From positions 62,001 to 126,000 of the forward strand of contig JAPEVC010000009.1 in the NCBI GenBank assembly GCA_027946555.1: a stretch of DNA of 64,000 bases, given 5' to 3'. The notes beneath the pieces are model-generated. The model had not been told where the DNA came from. It searched no databases and saw only the letters and a list, made by a program, of their open reading frames with translations. The translations under genes were made by a program, and so were the position numbers. This stretch comes from Gnomoniopsis sp. IMI 355080 (Eukaryota; Ascomycota; Sordariomycetes; Diaporthales; Gnomoniaceae). Positions 1 to 11,929 of this stretch are shown one piece after another; position 1 is the stretch's first letter, and every line of letters starts with the position of its first letter.

Positions 1-1
1 T

Positions 2-157
2 TCACAGTGGGACCAAGGTGAAGTCTTTCCTAGCAACGCAACAGACACAATCGTGAGTACCCCGGGTTCGAATACCATTTCTACTACGCCCAACATGACG
101 ACAATTCCAGTTACAAGTGGGGCCGGTCGAAGAGTAGAGTCATTATGGAGGAAGTAG
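2..157 (+). CDS. 3' end of an unidentified gene cut by the window edge
   Basis: An open frame runs from base 2 to a TAG at 155-157 and gives 51 codons. The peptide is rich in Ser and Thr with Asn and Pro and ends VESLWRK, which would suit the exposed tail of a secreted or membrane protein. No domain is visible and the start lies outside the window. A 51-codon stop-free run can arise by chance, so this call rests on composition and its place at the edge. No family is suggested. Confidence 0.3.
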   Translation, partial: SQWDQGEVFPSNATDTIVSTPGSNTISTTPNMTTIPVTSGAGRRVESLWRK

Positions 158-892
158 AAGTTCGCATAGGATTGGAAGGAAAATGAAAAGGATACCCATT
201 GGCAGTCAACAATATACTATGATATATACTTCATGCGTTTGAAATCAAATCATGACACACGTGCGCCCCATTACTCGCGTGTACTGATCATTTCTAGCCG
301 AGTTGCTGCTATGTATTCCGTACCGAGCACTCAGAATTAGCTAAGTAAATCTCATACCCAACTCGTTGCTCCGACTTCCGAACTACGAAGATAGCGTCGA
401 GTTGACTCAGGTAACTCTATCCTTCGGTCATAAACTGTCAGGAACTCCCGCGGTTGTTATTCCCCTGTTCGCTTAACTTTCGAATCCATCATGACAATGC
501 TTCCGTATTTGCTGTGATCAAGCCGTGATAGAACGGCGTTGAATGGCTGTTTCAAGGACAACAGCTTGAGGGGTGCCATTGTATTCACATCTCCACTGAT
601 CACATCCATGTGAAGAAGCTGCAAATCGTGCTTGTAATCAAGTCTGATGACGATAGACGGTGGCTCTACGTTTATGTTCTAGTTATCGGTGTTGGAAACT
701 CTCGCGTCTTGGACACCGTTCTACCTGCACTGGTCAGCTTCCTTTCCTGCCCCCCCCCCCCCGCCATTTTGACGATCTTTCAGTCTTTATCCCACTTATA
801 TAACCGCATCTCATTCACTTCGGCCTCTTCCGAGGGAACTGGGCACATGATTGAGATATATTAAAGTTAAATTAGTGCAAATGCATATGTAT
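158..892. other. intergenic, C13 tract
   Basis: No supportable gene. The stretch lies downstream of both flanking genes, so it should hold two 3' untranslated regions. It contains an uninterrupted run of 13 C at 750-762. Short open frames here have no recognisable composition. Confidence 0.5.
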
Positions 893-2124
893 CTATGGAA
901 ATTTTGCCAACAACGCATCAACCTGCGCCGTGATATCCACCAATGGGAACGCCGACCGATTCCCAGCAGTCGTGCCCGGCACAACAGGGTCTGAAAAGAA
1001 CTCCTCCACAGTAAAGATCTTCTCAGATCCAATCTGCAACGGAGCAGGTGTAAGGCCGCCCGAGGCCTCTGTGACGTTATTCGAGATCAAACCCAACGTC
1101 TCCGCGCTTTGCCAAGTCCCATCCTTTGACCTCAGCACGACCGTGCCCTCCGCATCCACCGAAACCAGAAGAACGGTGCCACAGTACTTTTCCGGCAACA
1201 AAATCGCATCACTAGCTCCAATCGGGGCGGAAGGTGAGCCATTTCCCCCAGCATCGGTGCGTGGGATCAAGATCGGCGTGCCATTCACCGCGCTGCTGAC
1301 CCCATCAAAGCGGTAAATCTCCCCGTCGGCCTGGCTGTTGGACAGCAGGAGGTCCTTCTCAGCAATGCTCGCAATACCGGCGAACCCTGCCACGGTCGTG
1401 TTGGCCAGCGCGGCGGGCTCTGGCAGGAACCACGGCGCAAGGCCAGTTCCGTCGTCGCGTACCCGGAGGATGGTACCGGGGAATGTGCCTACGATATAGA
1501 TGTTCTGATCCTTGTCGTGCGCGACGTCCTGGAAGCCGCCAAAGCGGCCCTGCGTCACCTCAGCAGAGATGTTGTGCTGCCACAGCACACTGTTCGTGTC
1601 GAAGTCATACTTGAGGATGACATTAGTGCCGGAAACGTCTGCGCCACCAGTGGCGAAGGCTGCGGCGGCATCAAGAAGTACGGTGAGCCGACCAGAAGCG
1701 TCGGGGAGAGCGGGGCCCAGGTGGATGTTGATATCGCCGGAAAGACCAGGGAAGTTTATAGATTCTGTGATTGTGTTGTTATATGGGTCGAATACGGCTA
1801 CAGAGGCGTTGAAGAGAGCGCTGTGAGAATATTAGTATCCATGTATATGTGTCTCATATGCCCTCCTTGTGCAGGTTCTACATGTGGGTGTGTGTATTGA
1901 CTAAAGAAATAGACAATGTGGAAATCGACGTACCCGAAGTATACTCGACAGCGGACGGGGTCGAACTTTGCATTCTCTGGGTATAGTTGGAAAGCGTCTA
2001 CGACAAATGTGCCGTTGTTGAATGCCGGACATGTACTGGATGTGGGAAGGGATTCGGCCACACCCGCCAAGGCAACCAGCGCACTGAGGCCCAGCGCCGA
2101 GATTCCAACACCCATAGCCCTCAT
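893..2124 (-). CDS. TRI14-like secreted protein
   Basis: Two exons, complement(893..1820 and 1934..2124), give 372 residues; the 113-bp intron has GTACGT and CACAG borders. The protein begins with a typical signal peptide (MRAMGVGISALGLSALVALA) followed by a Ser/Thr/Cys stretch, so I chose the ATG at 2124. An ATG at 2160 would add 12 residues before the hydrophobic core. The mature part has repeated beta-propeller-like segments (VAVFDPYNN, GRFGGFQDVAHD, YIVGTFPGTILRV, LLLSNSQADGEIYRF). These resemble fungal TRI14-type proteins, known from the trichothecene cluster of Fusarium as a protein needed for virulence rather than toxin synthesis; homologues are widespread outside that cluster. No other trichothecene gene is nearby, so a role in toxin production here is not supported. 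Function: unknown, probably extracellular. Confidence 0.78.
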
Positions 2125-3920
2125 TTGGAATAGTGCCAAAGTGTGTTGTGAGAAGAACAAACGGCGTTAGAGCGTGTGCATATACCACCATGAGATGAAA
2201 AGAGTAAGGCTGGGCGACCGCATACGTTCTTTCTCATCACCCAGGTTTGAACGAAAGTAAACCAGGAGAGGGCAGAACATCAACGCAAGAACGTGGAGGA
2301 ACAGCTAGATCGAGACGTAGTCGACATATACATGCACTGGGACCCTTGATGGAGAAAGGCTCCCCTCCTCTACTAGGCCCATATAGCTGGCTGGGCTGCT
2401 GACACATGGGGAACAATGATATTGCAATTTGCGCACAGGTGACCGGCACCTGCCGAAGTCAGCGCTCGTGAGGGGTGGCGCGGCGCGCGAGGTTGTAGCG
2501 CATCGTTACTGTAACGGCGGTCGGTCTACAGACATGGTGGATCGTCTTGGCTCCGGAGCGATTCAGCCGCCGAATGCCAGACTGGGCACATCCAAGCGGC
2601 CCGGGTTGGCTCTCGGAAGCAAGAAAGATGGGCTGTAGATCCATGTGAACCTCACTCGTCCAATGCCCTTGGAAGAGATCGGCAGATAAATTAATCAGTC
2701 TATCCCAGAAAAAATACGAACGGAACCCTCTGTGCCATGCGTTATGGTAGCATTACTATATAGCACTATTGCCCTCCCACCTTCTCTGTTCTTACCAAAC
2801 TGACCATGCTCAAGGAAATATATGTGGCTGTATTCTGCACCTTTGGGTTCAATAGAAGCTGCCGGGGGCGGGGGCGGAGGACTCTTGACCCTCCGGACAC
2901 GACACAACCTAGAAGCGTTCATTTTTCTGTGCCCGGACGCCATATCCCGGTGCAGAAAAAACATGTGGAGCTTGGAGCGCGCGCGCCCGCTTTCTCTTGT
3001 TTCGATATCACGGCGCGCGCCCAACATGAAATCGTTCAAACCCAACCCCTAAAAATGCGGACCCTTGAAAGAATCACACAACAAAGAAAACAGTGAGCGA
3101 AATGAATACAAACAAGAAAAAAAAATGAAAAAAAAAAAAGAGAAAGGCCATGGTCACAAGACCCCCTTCGTGAACGATGAGACGGGCGAGCGACATAATG
3201 CCCAATTACGAGCCGGGTCGTTATCGCGGGAAAAGGGTTGAATGAGCGAATGAGGCTCCCCAAATGTTTATCTCAAGTTTTGAGCCGCATTCCTAGGGCA
3301 GAACAATAGCACACTACTTTATACTTTCATCATGCAGCACTTGAATACTTGGACATGTATGTAGTAAACTACGTACCTTGCGCCTCGACAGTAGAAAACT
3401 TCAACCCAATTATTGGGATGACACGCAGTTCTTCCACAAGATCAGATGAAGAGCTACGTGCCTGTCGCACACCAAGCATATACCCGTTTGCGGTGAAAAT
3501 GAACCATGCTTCAAGATGCCGCATGAGCAAAAACGCTCGAAACGCCAGTAATTCTACTATAACATTCAGGCTGGACTTTATACTTTGGGCTATCGTCTCA
3601 GCCTGCTCAAACAGACATCAATCCCACCCCCTTGGAAGCGGCTGATAGAGCCACACACGCCTTGGTATCGCATGACCCAAAAGATTTGGCTTCTGGAACT
3701 TTGCCTCGTCCGGAATAGTCCAATCCACCAGTATGGGGGTGCGATTATTCCAGAAGCCGTTCAGAAGCCGGGCGAACACGCCTCCTGGGCAAAAGAAAAC
3801 CCACCAACTAGTCTCCCTTCTCAGTCGCATCTAGACTTCAATTGCCCAGTATTTGACCACAGAAGATAGACATGCGACCTGTATGCGTAGCAGACCAATC
3901 CCAACACTTTTCTTTTCTTT

Positions 3921-3955
<35 letters not shown>

Positions 3956-4829
3956 GAGTTGTTCGTTCTTCCCGGCGCATCGGAAGGTGTTCTATGGCGT
4001 TAGTCTCATCACCTTCCTGACCGTCTCCGGCCCAATTCACAGACCCTGCCTGAGTTGACCATGGCCCGGCCTCATCAGGCAGACAGGCAGACAACCAGAT
4101 AGGTAGGTAGCCAAGCTTTGACTTAGACCGAATAGCAGCCGAGATGAAACACGGCTGCCCGGGATCACATGCCACATGCGTCGATCCTCAACTTGTAGAT
4201 AGTTTTGCACGTGTAGAGGATGTGAATCAAGTGGGTGGCTACAAAGTAACGGTAGAAGGAGCGCAAGGATGCTGAATGAATAATGGTATGTCATCGCGTT
4301 CTATCTACCTCCCGCAACGCCGTGGCAGTAACACGCCGGCAACAAGATATATCAGAATAAGACGACACCAAACAGCAATGGGCGCCTGTGGCACCCCAAG
4401 GGGGCCGCGGCACGAACAAACAATAATCCCGGCTAAGCTTTTTCTGTGGGTGCGCCAGTCGCGCCCGGCACACGACGTTGTGCAAGGCAACGAACTTGCG
4501 AAATCACCGGCGATCCCTCACTTCCACCGTCTCATACCAAGGCATCATGAAAAGGCCCCACCGTCACCTTTCTTGCGCCTAGTCATGCCACATATAGAAA
4601 CATGAATCATGAAACGATATAAGATAACCTGTCCGACTCACTTCGCCGACTTCCTCTTTTTTGTTTTTCCCTTTTTTCGGGAGCCGGTACATGCCGAGTG
4701 AGTAGGACACTGCCGCGAAGCTTTCCGTCTGCGTGATAAAGACCGCAAAAAAAACGTTAAAATGGTATCATTTCAACACAATGAAATCATAAAGTAAAAG
4801 CCTCTCGCGTGCTTCTTGACAAGCTCCGT
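2125..4829. other. intergenic, 2.7 kb, with GT microsatellite
   Basis: Holds the promoter of the TRI14-like gene and the 3' region of the MADS-box gene. There is a (GT)14 array at about 3925-3952 and an A-rich stretch at 3117-3140. The open frames seen on both strands are short, have no domain and lack splice partners. I see no gene. Confidence 0.5.
3925..3952. repeat. (GT)14 microsatellite
   Basis: Perfect dinucleotide array directly readable in the sequence, preceded by a T-rich tract (TTTTCTTTTCTTTTTCC). It lies in non-coding DNA. Confidence 0.95.
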
Positions 4830-6822
4830 TCAATTCTCAACTTTGAGCCTCTTTGGATCATTGCTAGGCTCGACAGGGTCCGATGATGCCCCATTTGAAT
4901 TCACCTCCGGGCTCTTCCGCTTCAGCGATGAGACCTCGTCTCTTAAAAAGCTCGGCCCAGACCCAACAACAGGAGTCGCGAAATTCAGTGGACTAGGCAA
5001 CGTGTTGCCTTCGTGGTGCCTTGGATACGCATCCGCAAAGAATTGGCTCGGACTCGGTAAGAACTCGTTGGCCATGTATCGTGAAGGAAGTGCAGAAGCT
5101 GGAGTGTCCATCAGACTATGATTATGTGGGTTGTTGCTGGGGGGCGGTCGGGCAAAAGGATTTGGTGGTCCTGTCGCTCCGGCCGATAATATATTAGTAG
5201 CTGCGGATGGTGATGGCGGTGGCAGCACGATTCCAGATGAATGGGACCCGTCGTTGCGCGTCGTTTGAGAGGTCGCGTCGGTTGAGTGCCCTGGCCCACC
5301 GGATGTGGACTCGGCAGTGTTGCTTCCAGCTTCGGACGGCTCATCGGGAATCTGCACCTTCAAACGAGGCCGTGACGGGCCACCCACGCGCAAGCTATTG
5401 GCACGGGAGGGTGGCGTGTGTGTCTGTTCGGGAATCGACGAAACTGACAGCTGGCGCCTTTGCGAAGGATGCCCTGTCTCCGGTCGCTTGGACTGAGGTG
5501 GCGAAGCAGTGTTGCGCGAACCAGCCGAGGCGTCGAAGGATGGTGGTCTGTTGTGCTCATTTTTTATCTGGGAATCGGCAAAAGCTGCCAAGTGCTGTGA
5601 CAGGACCGACCGATTTTCGTCGATAGGCGTGAAGATGCTGTGCTGCTTACGCTGTGGTAGCTTCTTGATTGCCGAGACTGCATCCATTGGAGGTGCCTGT
5701 GTGGCAGGCCTGTCATTCTGATCGCCCTTAGGTTCCGTTGGTGCTGGCATCGCTTCTTGGTCAGCCTGCAGCTGTGATCGCTGCGGCTGCGGCTGTGGCG
5801 AAGGTCGTCGTACTGGCGCGCTCGGAAGACCATGTCGAGGTTGAGGAGGGGACAGTGAGTGTCTGGAGGGTTGTGGGGGCGATGGTTGCTGAGGTTCTTG
5901 TGGAGGGAAGTTGGGAGGAACAGACGACTGCCTCTGCTGCTCTAGATGCATCTGCATATGGGGTGGCGGCGGCGGATGAGGGTATTGATGGTTAGGTGGC
6001 ATGTTAGGCGCGTTCTGTGGATTGTAAATTGCGGGCTGTGGTACGTATGCATAGCCATTGACATGAGGAGGACCCTGTGGATGTCCCTGTGGGTGCCCCT
6101 GTGGATGCCCCTGAGGATGGCCTTGAGGATGGCCCTGAGGCGGCCCGTAAGGACCGACTTGCGGAGCGACGAGATTTGAACCCATCCGCCTCATATCGTT
6201 GCGCGATCCCGGTCGGGAGCCCGGATGCGGCTGTGGAGTGTGAGCTCGCTGGACACCGTGGAAAACCATGCCATTTGGTATGGGTGGTGACGCTGAGGGT
6301 GTGTGGTGTCGCAATTGGGAATAGCCAGGCTGGCCATGAAAGTGCTGGGGCATTCCATTTGGCGGTTGAGGCGTGCCATTTTCATCCTCTTCGTCGTCAT
6401 CGTCGAGACCACCGTTGAAGTCCGCAGGACCTTTGTGCTCATTTGGCCCACCGTGCTGTACCAAAGTTTAGTCAATGTGGGCTCAGAGTTGCGCATTGAA
6501 GAAGGCAAACTCGGGTCTGTTACGTACATATGTGTATCTTGTGATGAGTTCGCGCATGTCGCATGACGAGTATTCGTAGAGTTTCTTGTTCTGGCCAAAG
6601 ATAAAAACAGCGACATCGACGGAACAAAGGACGGAAAGCTCATGAGCCTTCTTGAAGAGACCACCCTTGCGCTTGAGGAAGGTGCTGTTACGTTGAGGAA
6701 GGTCAGCAGCCGTCGAGCCCAGCGTGAAGGTGTCCATTGCGGCTACTAGAAGGAGACAATACTTACACAGAGCGATTTCTATCATCCTTGATGGCCTTTA
6801 TTTCGATCTTTCTGCGACCCAT
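4830..6822 (-). CDS. rlmA: MADS-box transcription factor RlmA/Rlm1 (MEF2 type)
   Basis: Three exons, complement(4830..6455, 6528..6684, 6767..6822), total 1839 nt and 612 residues; introns are 71 and 82 bp with GTACGT and GTAAGT donors. Residues 1-60 form a MADS domain (MGRRKIEIKAIKDDRNRSV, then FLKRKGGLFKKAHEL and VAVFIFGQNKKLYEY), followed by the HGGPNEHKGPADFNG segment usual in fungal RlmA. The rest is a long disordered activation region rich in Pro, Gln, His and Ser. It includes five tandem GHPQ units at residues 179-198 and ends in a basic patch (DPKRLKVEN). In Aspergillus and yeast this factor acts below the cell-wall-integrity MAP kinase and controls wall synthesis genes. Two introns inside the MADS region match the family. 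The family call is secure. Confidence 0.96.
6075..6134 (-). repeat. five tandem 12-bp units in rlmA (GHPQ repeat)
   Basis: On the + strand the unit reads approximately CTGTGGATGCCC, with third-position changes between copies. It encodes GHPQ five times (residues 179-198). Synonymous drift among units suggests an old expansion under protein-level constraint; length may vary between strains. Confidence 0.9.
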
Positions 6823-9800
6823 TTTGAAATACGACGGAGAAGTTCAAGAGTGAAGTCTATTTCCAGGAGACGAGGGCCCTGGATATTGGCCGTAGGAGAC
6901 CGGGTCGTTGATCTAGTCGTGACTAGGCCGGGTAGTATGTAGGCGCTGGCTGATGTGGTAGGGAGAGAGCTGAATGATCTCAGCAGTAGTGGAGGCCGAC
7001 TATGTATAGAAGGGCCTGTACTGTGTGGGTTCGCGCAACTGTAGACGGGGTTGCTGCGGAGGCCGTGTGGTCGCGGAGGAAGAAATACAGCCAGGGTAGA
7101 ATAACAAGACTGCGATAGTCTGACAAGCTGGGTGGTGGATCACGCCGGTAAATGCCGCGATGGATTTGCGCCAGGCACAGACGAGTGGGGGATGGAAGGA
7201 GGAGGAGGTAGCAACTAGGTCGAGGGTCGAGGGGTGAAATTCGAGTTCGAGACTCGAGAACAGGGCCGAGGACAGACAGGGTCGAGGTCGAAACACACGG
7301 ACGGACAATCCTAGACGATGTAAAAGGAATTGACAGGCGGCGCAAGGACCCTTTTTGAGGATTTCAGACCAAAAGCGCGGCCACCGAAGGATACAGAAGA
7401 CGGGTTAAAGATGAATTGAAGGAAAGACGATTATGTAGACCACAGGACGAGCAAGGATCGATCGCGAGGAAGGATCCTGGCCGCAATGGCACCGGGTTGG
7501 ATGGAATCGAGAAAGCTTCTTCCGTCGGCGGCGGTCGAAGTCGTAATAGTAGTGCCCGAGTGGGATGCGCGTGGTTGTGCGTGGTGCAGAAGGAAGCAAG
7601 ATGGGGGAGGGGGGATGGGGCTGAAGGCTGATACTAATAATAGACAGGAAGAGGAAAAGAAGCGTGGTGTGCAGGCCCGGGCAGCCTTTTAGCTCTCAGC
7701 GGACCTGGATTTTGGGGGGGAGGGTCCATGCCCGTCCTCTCTCGCTGTGCGTCCGAAGCGGAATGTGGAGCCTTGAATGAACCGACTACTTTGTAATGTA
7801 CATGGTAGTGGCAGGTACTGTGAGCTTGCAGGCCTGCAGTTGCTCAGTAGGTACCTAGCCCAGGCCAGGCTCAGACCCAGACTTTGGGGTGCAGAGTGGA
7901 GAAGGGGGGCATGGTGAGCAGGGGGCGATGAAACGGGTAAGTCGATCTTTGGGAAGGCAGCCCTGGAGCAACGAGGATTGCGCAGCAGAATACCTAGCCG
8001 TATAGGTACCTCGCTCCTACCATTACAGCGTCTGGATACAACTGCACACGTCCACACGTCCAACCGGCCCCGCGGGACCCCTGCGCTTCGACCATACTAC
8101 GCTACGACCCTTTGACTTGCAGCTTTTTCTTTGATCTCTTATTTGCCCATCTGTCTGACCTTGACCATTCAAGCCGAGTCCATCGAGGCCATGCCCTTTC
8201 CGGCCTGTTCGCTGACGACATCCATTGATCCCTCGAGGGCCACGCGCTGCCGAGAACCATTCTTTTGTTCTGGTCAGTACCTGGCTCGGCTCCCGAGGTC
8301 GGCCCATCATGCTTGGCGGCGTTGGCTGGATACCTAATGGTTGCGGCTCAAGTCCAGAAAGTCAGGCAGTCAAGTCAGTCGAAACCGATGATCACGAAAA
8401 AGCATTGCTGTGGGCCGACAGGGACACCCTGGGTCCGCCATCTGCAGCCGACAGACAGCACGAGGTGGACCAGTGGACCATGACGATGCTGTGGCCCACA
8501 AGCCTGGCTGTTGGTAAGTAATATTGTACAGCTTACTTGCTGGGTGCCGATAAAGGCTGCGAACCATCGCATCGACCCATCCAACCATCCTCCGCACCAT
8601 CACTGTGTCTCCAGAAGGGAAAGCTGTCACTTTGCCCATACACCATCACGATTAAAGTCCGAAGACCCACGACATGCCGTGTTCCGTGAGTAGATTCCCT
8701 GACGCTCCCGGTTGCATGATGCTTGGCATTGTGAAACCAGTGGGTAGTCGACTGGATTCTTGACAGAGTCAAAAAGATGGGATGATGGTGGTGGTCAGCA
8801 GCTGGCAGCCCACTTTCACGCCTGCGCTACGCAACACCGCCTTGCTGGATTCGCCAGCCTCATGAACTCCAAATCTACACACACCTGCCTCCTGCCTTGC
8901 AGCAATACAGGAAGCGACGGTGAGACATCAGATCGCATATCACGAGCGGGAAGAACATGAATCTGCAGCTGTCGTCGATCGACATGACATCCACAGGATC
9001 ATCAATCTCGGCATCAAATCAAGCCAAGCCAAGCCAGCAGCTATGCTAGATGTCTGGCCGTTCGGCACCGAGTGAGGAGGCTCAGTACCGTACCAATCCC
9101 GCAGAGACAACGGCATCAGCCTCACAGCCCTACGTCGTGACTCAGACCATTTGTGATGCGCGCGAACGTCCCTGAAGGAGACGTTGTCCATCTTGGCTAC
9201 CCAAACTTACCGTGGTCAGCGACTCATCGTCTGCATTCAGGCACCTGGAACCTCACCTGCATGCGTTGCGTCGAGCTCGGTAAAACACCACGCCATGCAT
9301 GCACCATGTTCCAATTTTGGGGCCAGGAGTGCTTCCCAAGATCTTATCTCTCCACGATCCGAATCAAAATGCAGGAGCGTTCCCGAGGGTGCGGTCGTGT
9401 GTCTGAGTCGTCCGTCTACAAAGAATGGAGAACGACGAACCCTTCGCCTGCACGCATTTGCGGCATACCTTTGCCTCAGGCCTGTCTGTCCCACAAATGA
9501 CATTCACGGGCCGCTGCTACGGGGTCATCCGAGCACGGTCCTGCAAATGTGCAACGCGTTCTTGGCTTCGAGAAGGCCACTCTGTTGTAGTTCATCTCCG
9601 TCACGAGCCTTTCCAGTACCAAGACGAGTCAGCCCTAAAACCAACATCAATCATCCTAGTCTCTCCAGATCCTGGGAGACGTTGGAACCGAGTCATCTTC
9701 GCAATGCAACCTCATCCGCCACTATTTGCTCTCCTGCTTGAATAGGCCGTCGCTTGAGCGCCACATGTCATCAACAGCTCATCATTAATCTGGTGCACAA

Positions 9801-11719
9801 AGATGCAAAAGCAAGTTTGGTTCACTGTAACGTACTCCAAGCTCCACGAACGTTATTCCGTTCGACCTATCAGACCCCTAGAGACCCTTCCTCACCCTGA
9901 CCATGAGCTCGAGTTATCGCATCCTGGCCCCGAGCTCCCCACTCACTTGCAATTTGCATGCTGCACGGCACCTGGTGGGGTGCATGGCTAAGCGCCCTGG
10001 CGGCTATCTATTTTTAAATTATTCTGAGCAACATGCTGAATCGAACGTCAACCGTTCTGTTCACATTCTTCGAGGGCCTGACTGGTCGAATGTTCTTCAT
10101 CTGACCGGTCATGATAAGAGCATGCATGATAGATGCAAACCCTTCACGATGCGCTGCACGACAGAACAGTCCGGGTGTATTTGCCTAGACAAATGATCTA
10201 TTATCGTGATCGAACATGGGTCGCATTGGGAATGGGTCTATGTGAACACCATCACCTCACATTCCCAATTGATCCAGTCAGAGTGCGAAGAGCATGTCTC
10301 TTGTCGTCTTCACTAGGCCGGAACCCCGCGACGGTGTGACATCGTTGCTTTGGTCGCGAAATGAGTTGGCGATCCTACTGCAATTGTGGCTGGTAAGCGG
10401 ATCTAGAGTTGGATCGCAAGCCGGGGATGGAAGCTTTTCGGCCTTCACCAGCGAAATTGAATAAGGATAACTCCATCCAGTAAGCTGAGGCATGTGTGGG
10501 AGTGTTGAATCATCAGTGATGAGATGAACTCCGGCGCCTCAATAAGGTGTCACACGTCAGCTCTTGGGCTTTGCAGACAGACCCTGGAATCTTGCGGACA
10601 GGCATCATCCACAAAAGCGCAATCGCGACACCAGCAAGGGATCTTTCGGATCTTATCCAAAATCCGAGTACGGACCTTGACCTATTCTACCCCTTGGACA
10701 AGCAAGCTACGCAGTCATTTGAGCGCCTCTCAACAACAGGGCCTGGGAGACCAAAAAAATTGCACTGTCCAGCCTAAACAAGTTTGCCAAGTTCTTGAGA
10801 CGAATTTACAGAGGGTCCAATATGGGTGCTCTCGCCCATCCTTGCGGAGCTTTGGTCAGCGTCCTCCACGCCACGAAAAAAAACCTCCGAATCACCCCAG
10901 GCAATTTCCGGAAACCACGAATCGATTTCTTGGCCGTTGAATAGCACCAGCATGGTCTCTCAACCCGGTTCAATACGAGAGCCCTTGTTGAGCCGCATAA
11001 TCGCGCTCGGACCAAAGAGCAATCTATGTGTTGCAGCGAATTAGTGTTTCGAAACGAAAACCCACAAGGCTGAGCAGCTATACGGCCCACTCTTCGGGCC
11101 AAGCTCTGTATACAGAGCACCTACCTACCAGGTAGGTTGATGACTGTCAGGGTTTCTGTCCAACGTCAGACTTTGTTCTGGCTCGAGGACGAGGAACCCC
11201 TATCGGCCGCCCCGGTGAGATGGTATGACTATCGAGTCTGAAAACGTTCAGAAGCCTGGTGGCGTCTCTCATCCATCTTTTACCCCTCCTGACCTTTTGT
11301 CAGCCTGTCATATCAAACGTCAGGTGTTGCCTCCAGCGAGACCAGTGTCCGTAGTAGCAAGACTTGATGGACCCTCTCTTATCTTACCTGGAATATGGCG
11401 TTCAAAAATACAAAGGACAAGTATAGTAAGGCCTGCTCCATTGTTTATATCGTTTCTCATGTCTATGGTAGTGACACACAGTCAGCTCGCAAAGCTCTTA
11501 TGCCTCCTTAGCATGGTAAGAGCAATTTTGTAGCGCGGATTGTGGGCTGAACATGTATTTCTTGACCATGTGTACGTCCGTATCGGATTTTACAGCAGCT
11601 CAGAATCGCGGTTTTGACTGTTGTGCTAAGCAAGGGCGATGTCCTCAAGAAAGCATAACACCTCACACACTTTTAGGATCCTGCTTCATGCACTTATGTT
11701 GACCTCACTATGTCCTCAT
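6823..11719. other. gene-poor 4.9 kb upstream of rlmA
   Basis: The first several hundred bases upstream of rlmA carry pyrimidine-rich stretches on the transcribed strand and probably hold its promoter and 5' leader. Beyond that I find no domain-bearing frame. The longest open frames, such as about 185 codons at 9184-9741, have arbitrary composition and overlap equally long frames in other registers. Scattered GGTACCT/TAGGTACC motifs occur at 7850-7860 and 8003-8012. Confidence 0.45.
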
Positions 11720-11929
11720 TCAGCAGTCCCTGAGCACCTTGTCATTCAGCACTGCGTTCGTGCCGCTCTGCACGTTCTTGGATGCCTTCTTTATCGCGCC
11801 AGCGACATCCTTCACGACATCAACCTTCAACGCATGTAGCTTGGCGGACCTGGCAATGCCTGAGTAATTGGGCACGGGGTCGAAGGAGCTTTTGGTCTTC
11901 TCGTCTTTTCGCTGGACAGCCCGGACCAT
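11720..11929 (-). CDS. small hypothetical protein or terminal exon
   Basis: A 69-codon frame starts at an ATG preceded by CACTCCTG and ends at TGA. The peptide is Lys-, Val- and Asp-rich (starting MVRAVQRKDEKTKSS, with a segment ARSAKLHALKVDVVKD), and nearly all codons end in G or C, unlike the surrounding DNA. That makes it the most coding-like segment in an otherwise empty 7.5 kb. The HALKVDVVKDVAGAIKKA part is faintly like the second strand of a short-chain dehydrogenase, but no Rossmann motif lies upstream, so a truncated relic is possible. No other exon could be joined to it. Low confidence. Confidence 0.3.
   Translation of the reverse strand: MVRAVQRKDEKTKSSFDPVPNYSGIARSAKLHALKVDVVKDVAGAIKKASKNVQSGTNAVLNDKVLRDC

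Noticed and set aside
61..80. CCCGGGTTCGAATACC, resembling a T arm
   Set aside because: The T stem cannot close properly and no cloverleaf forms around it.
9184..9741. 185-codon open frame in the gene desert
   Set aside because: Ser/Arg/Pro/Cys-rich random-looking text with equally long frames in other registers.
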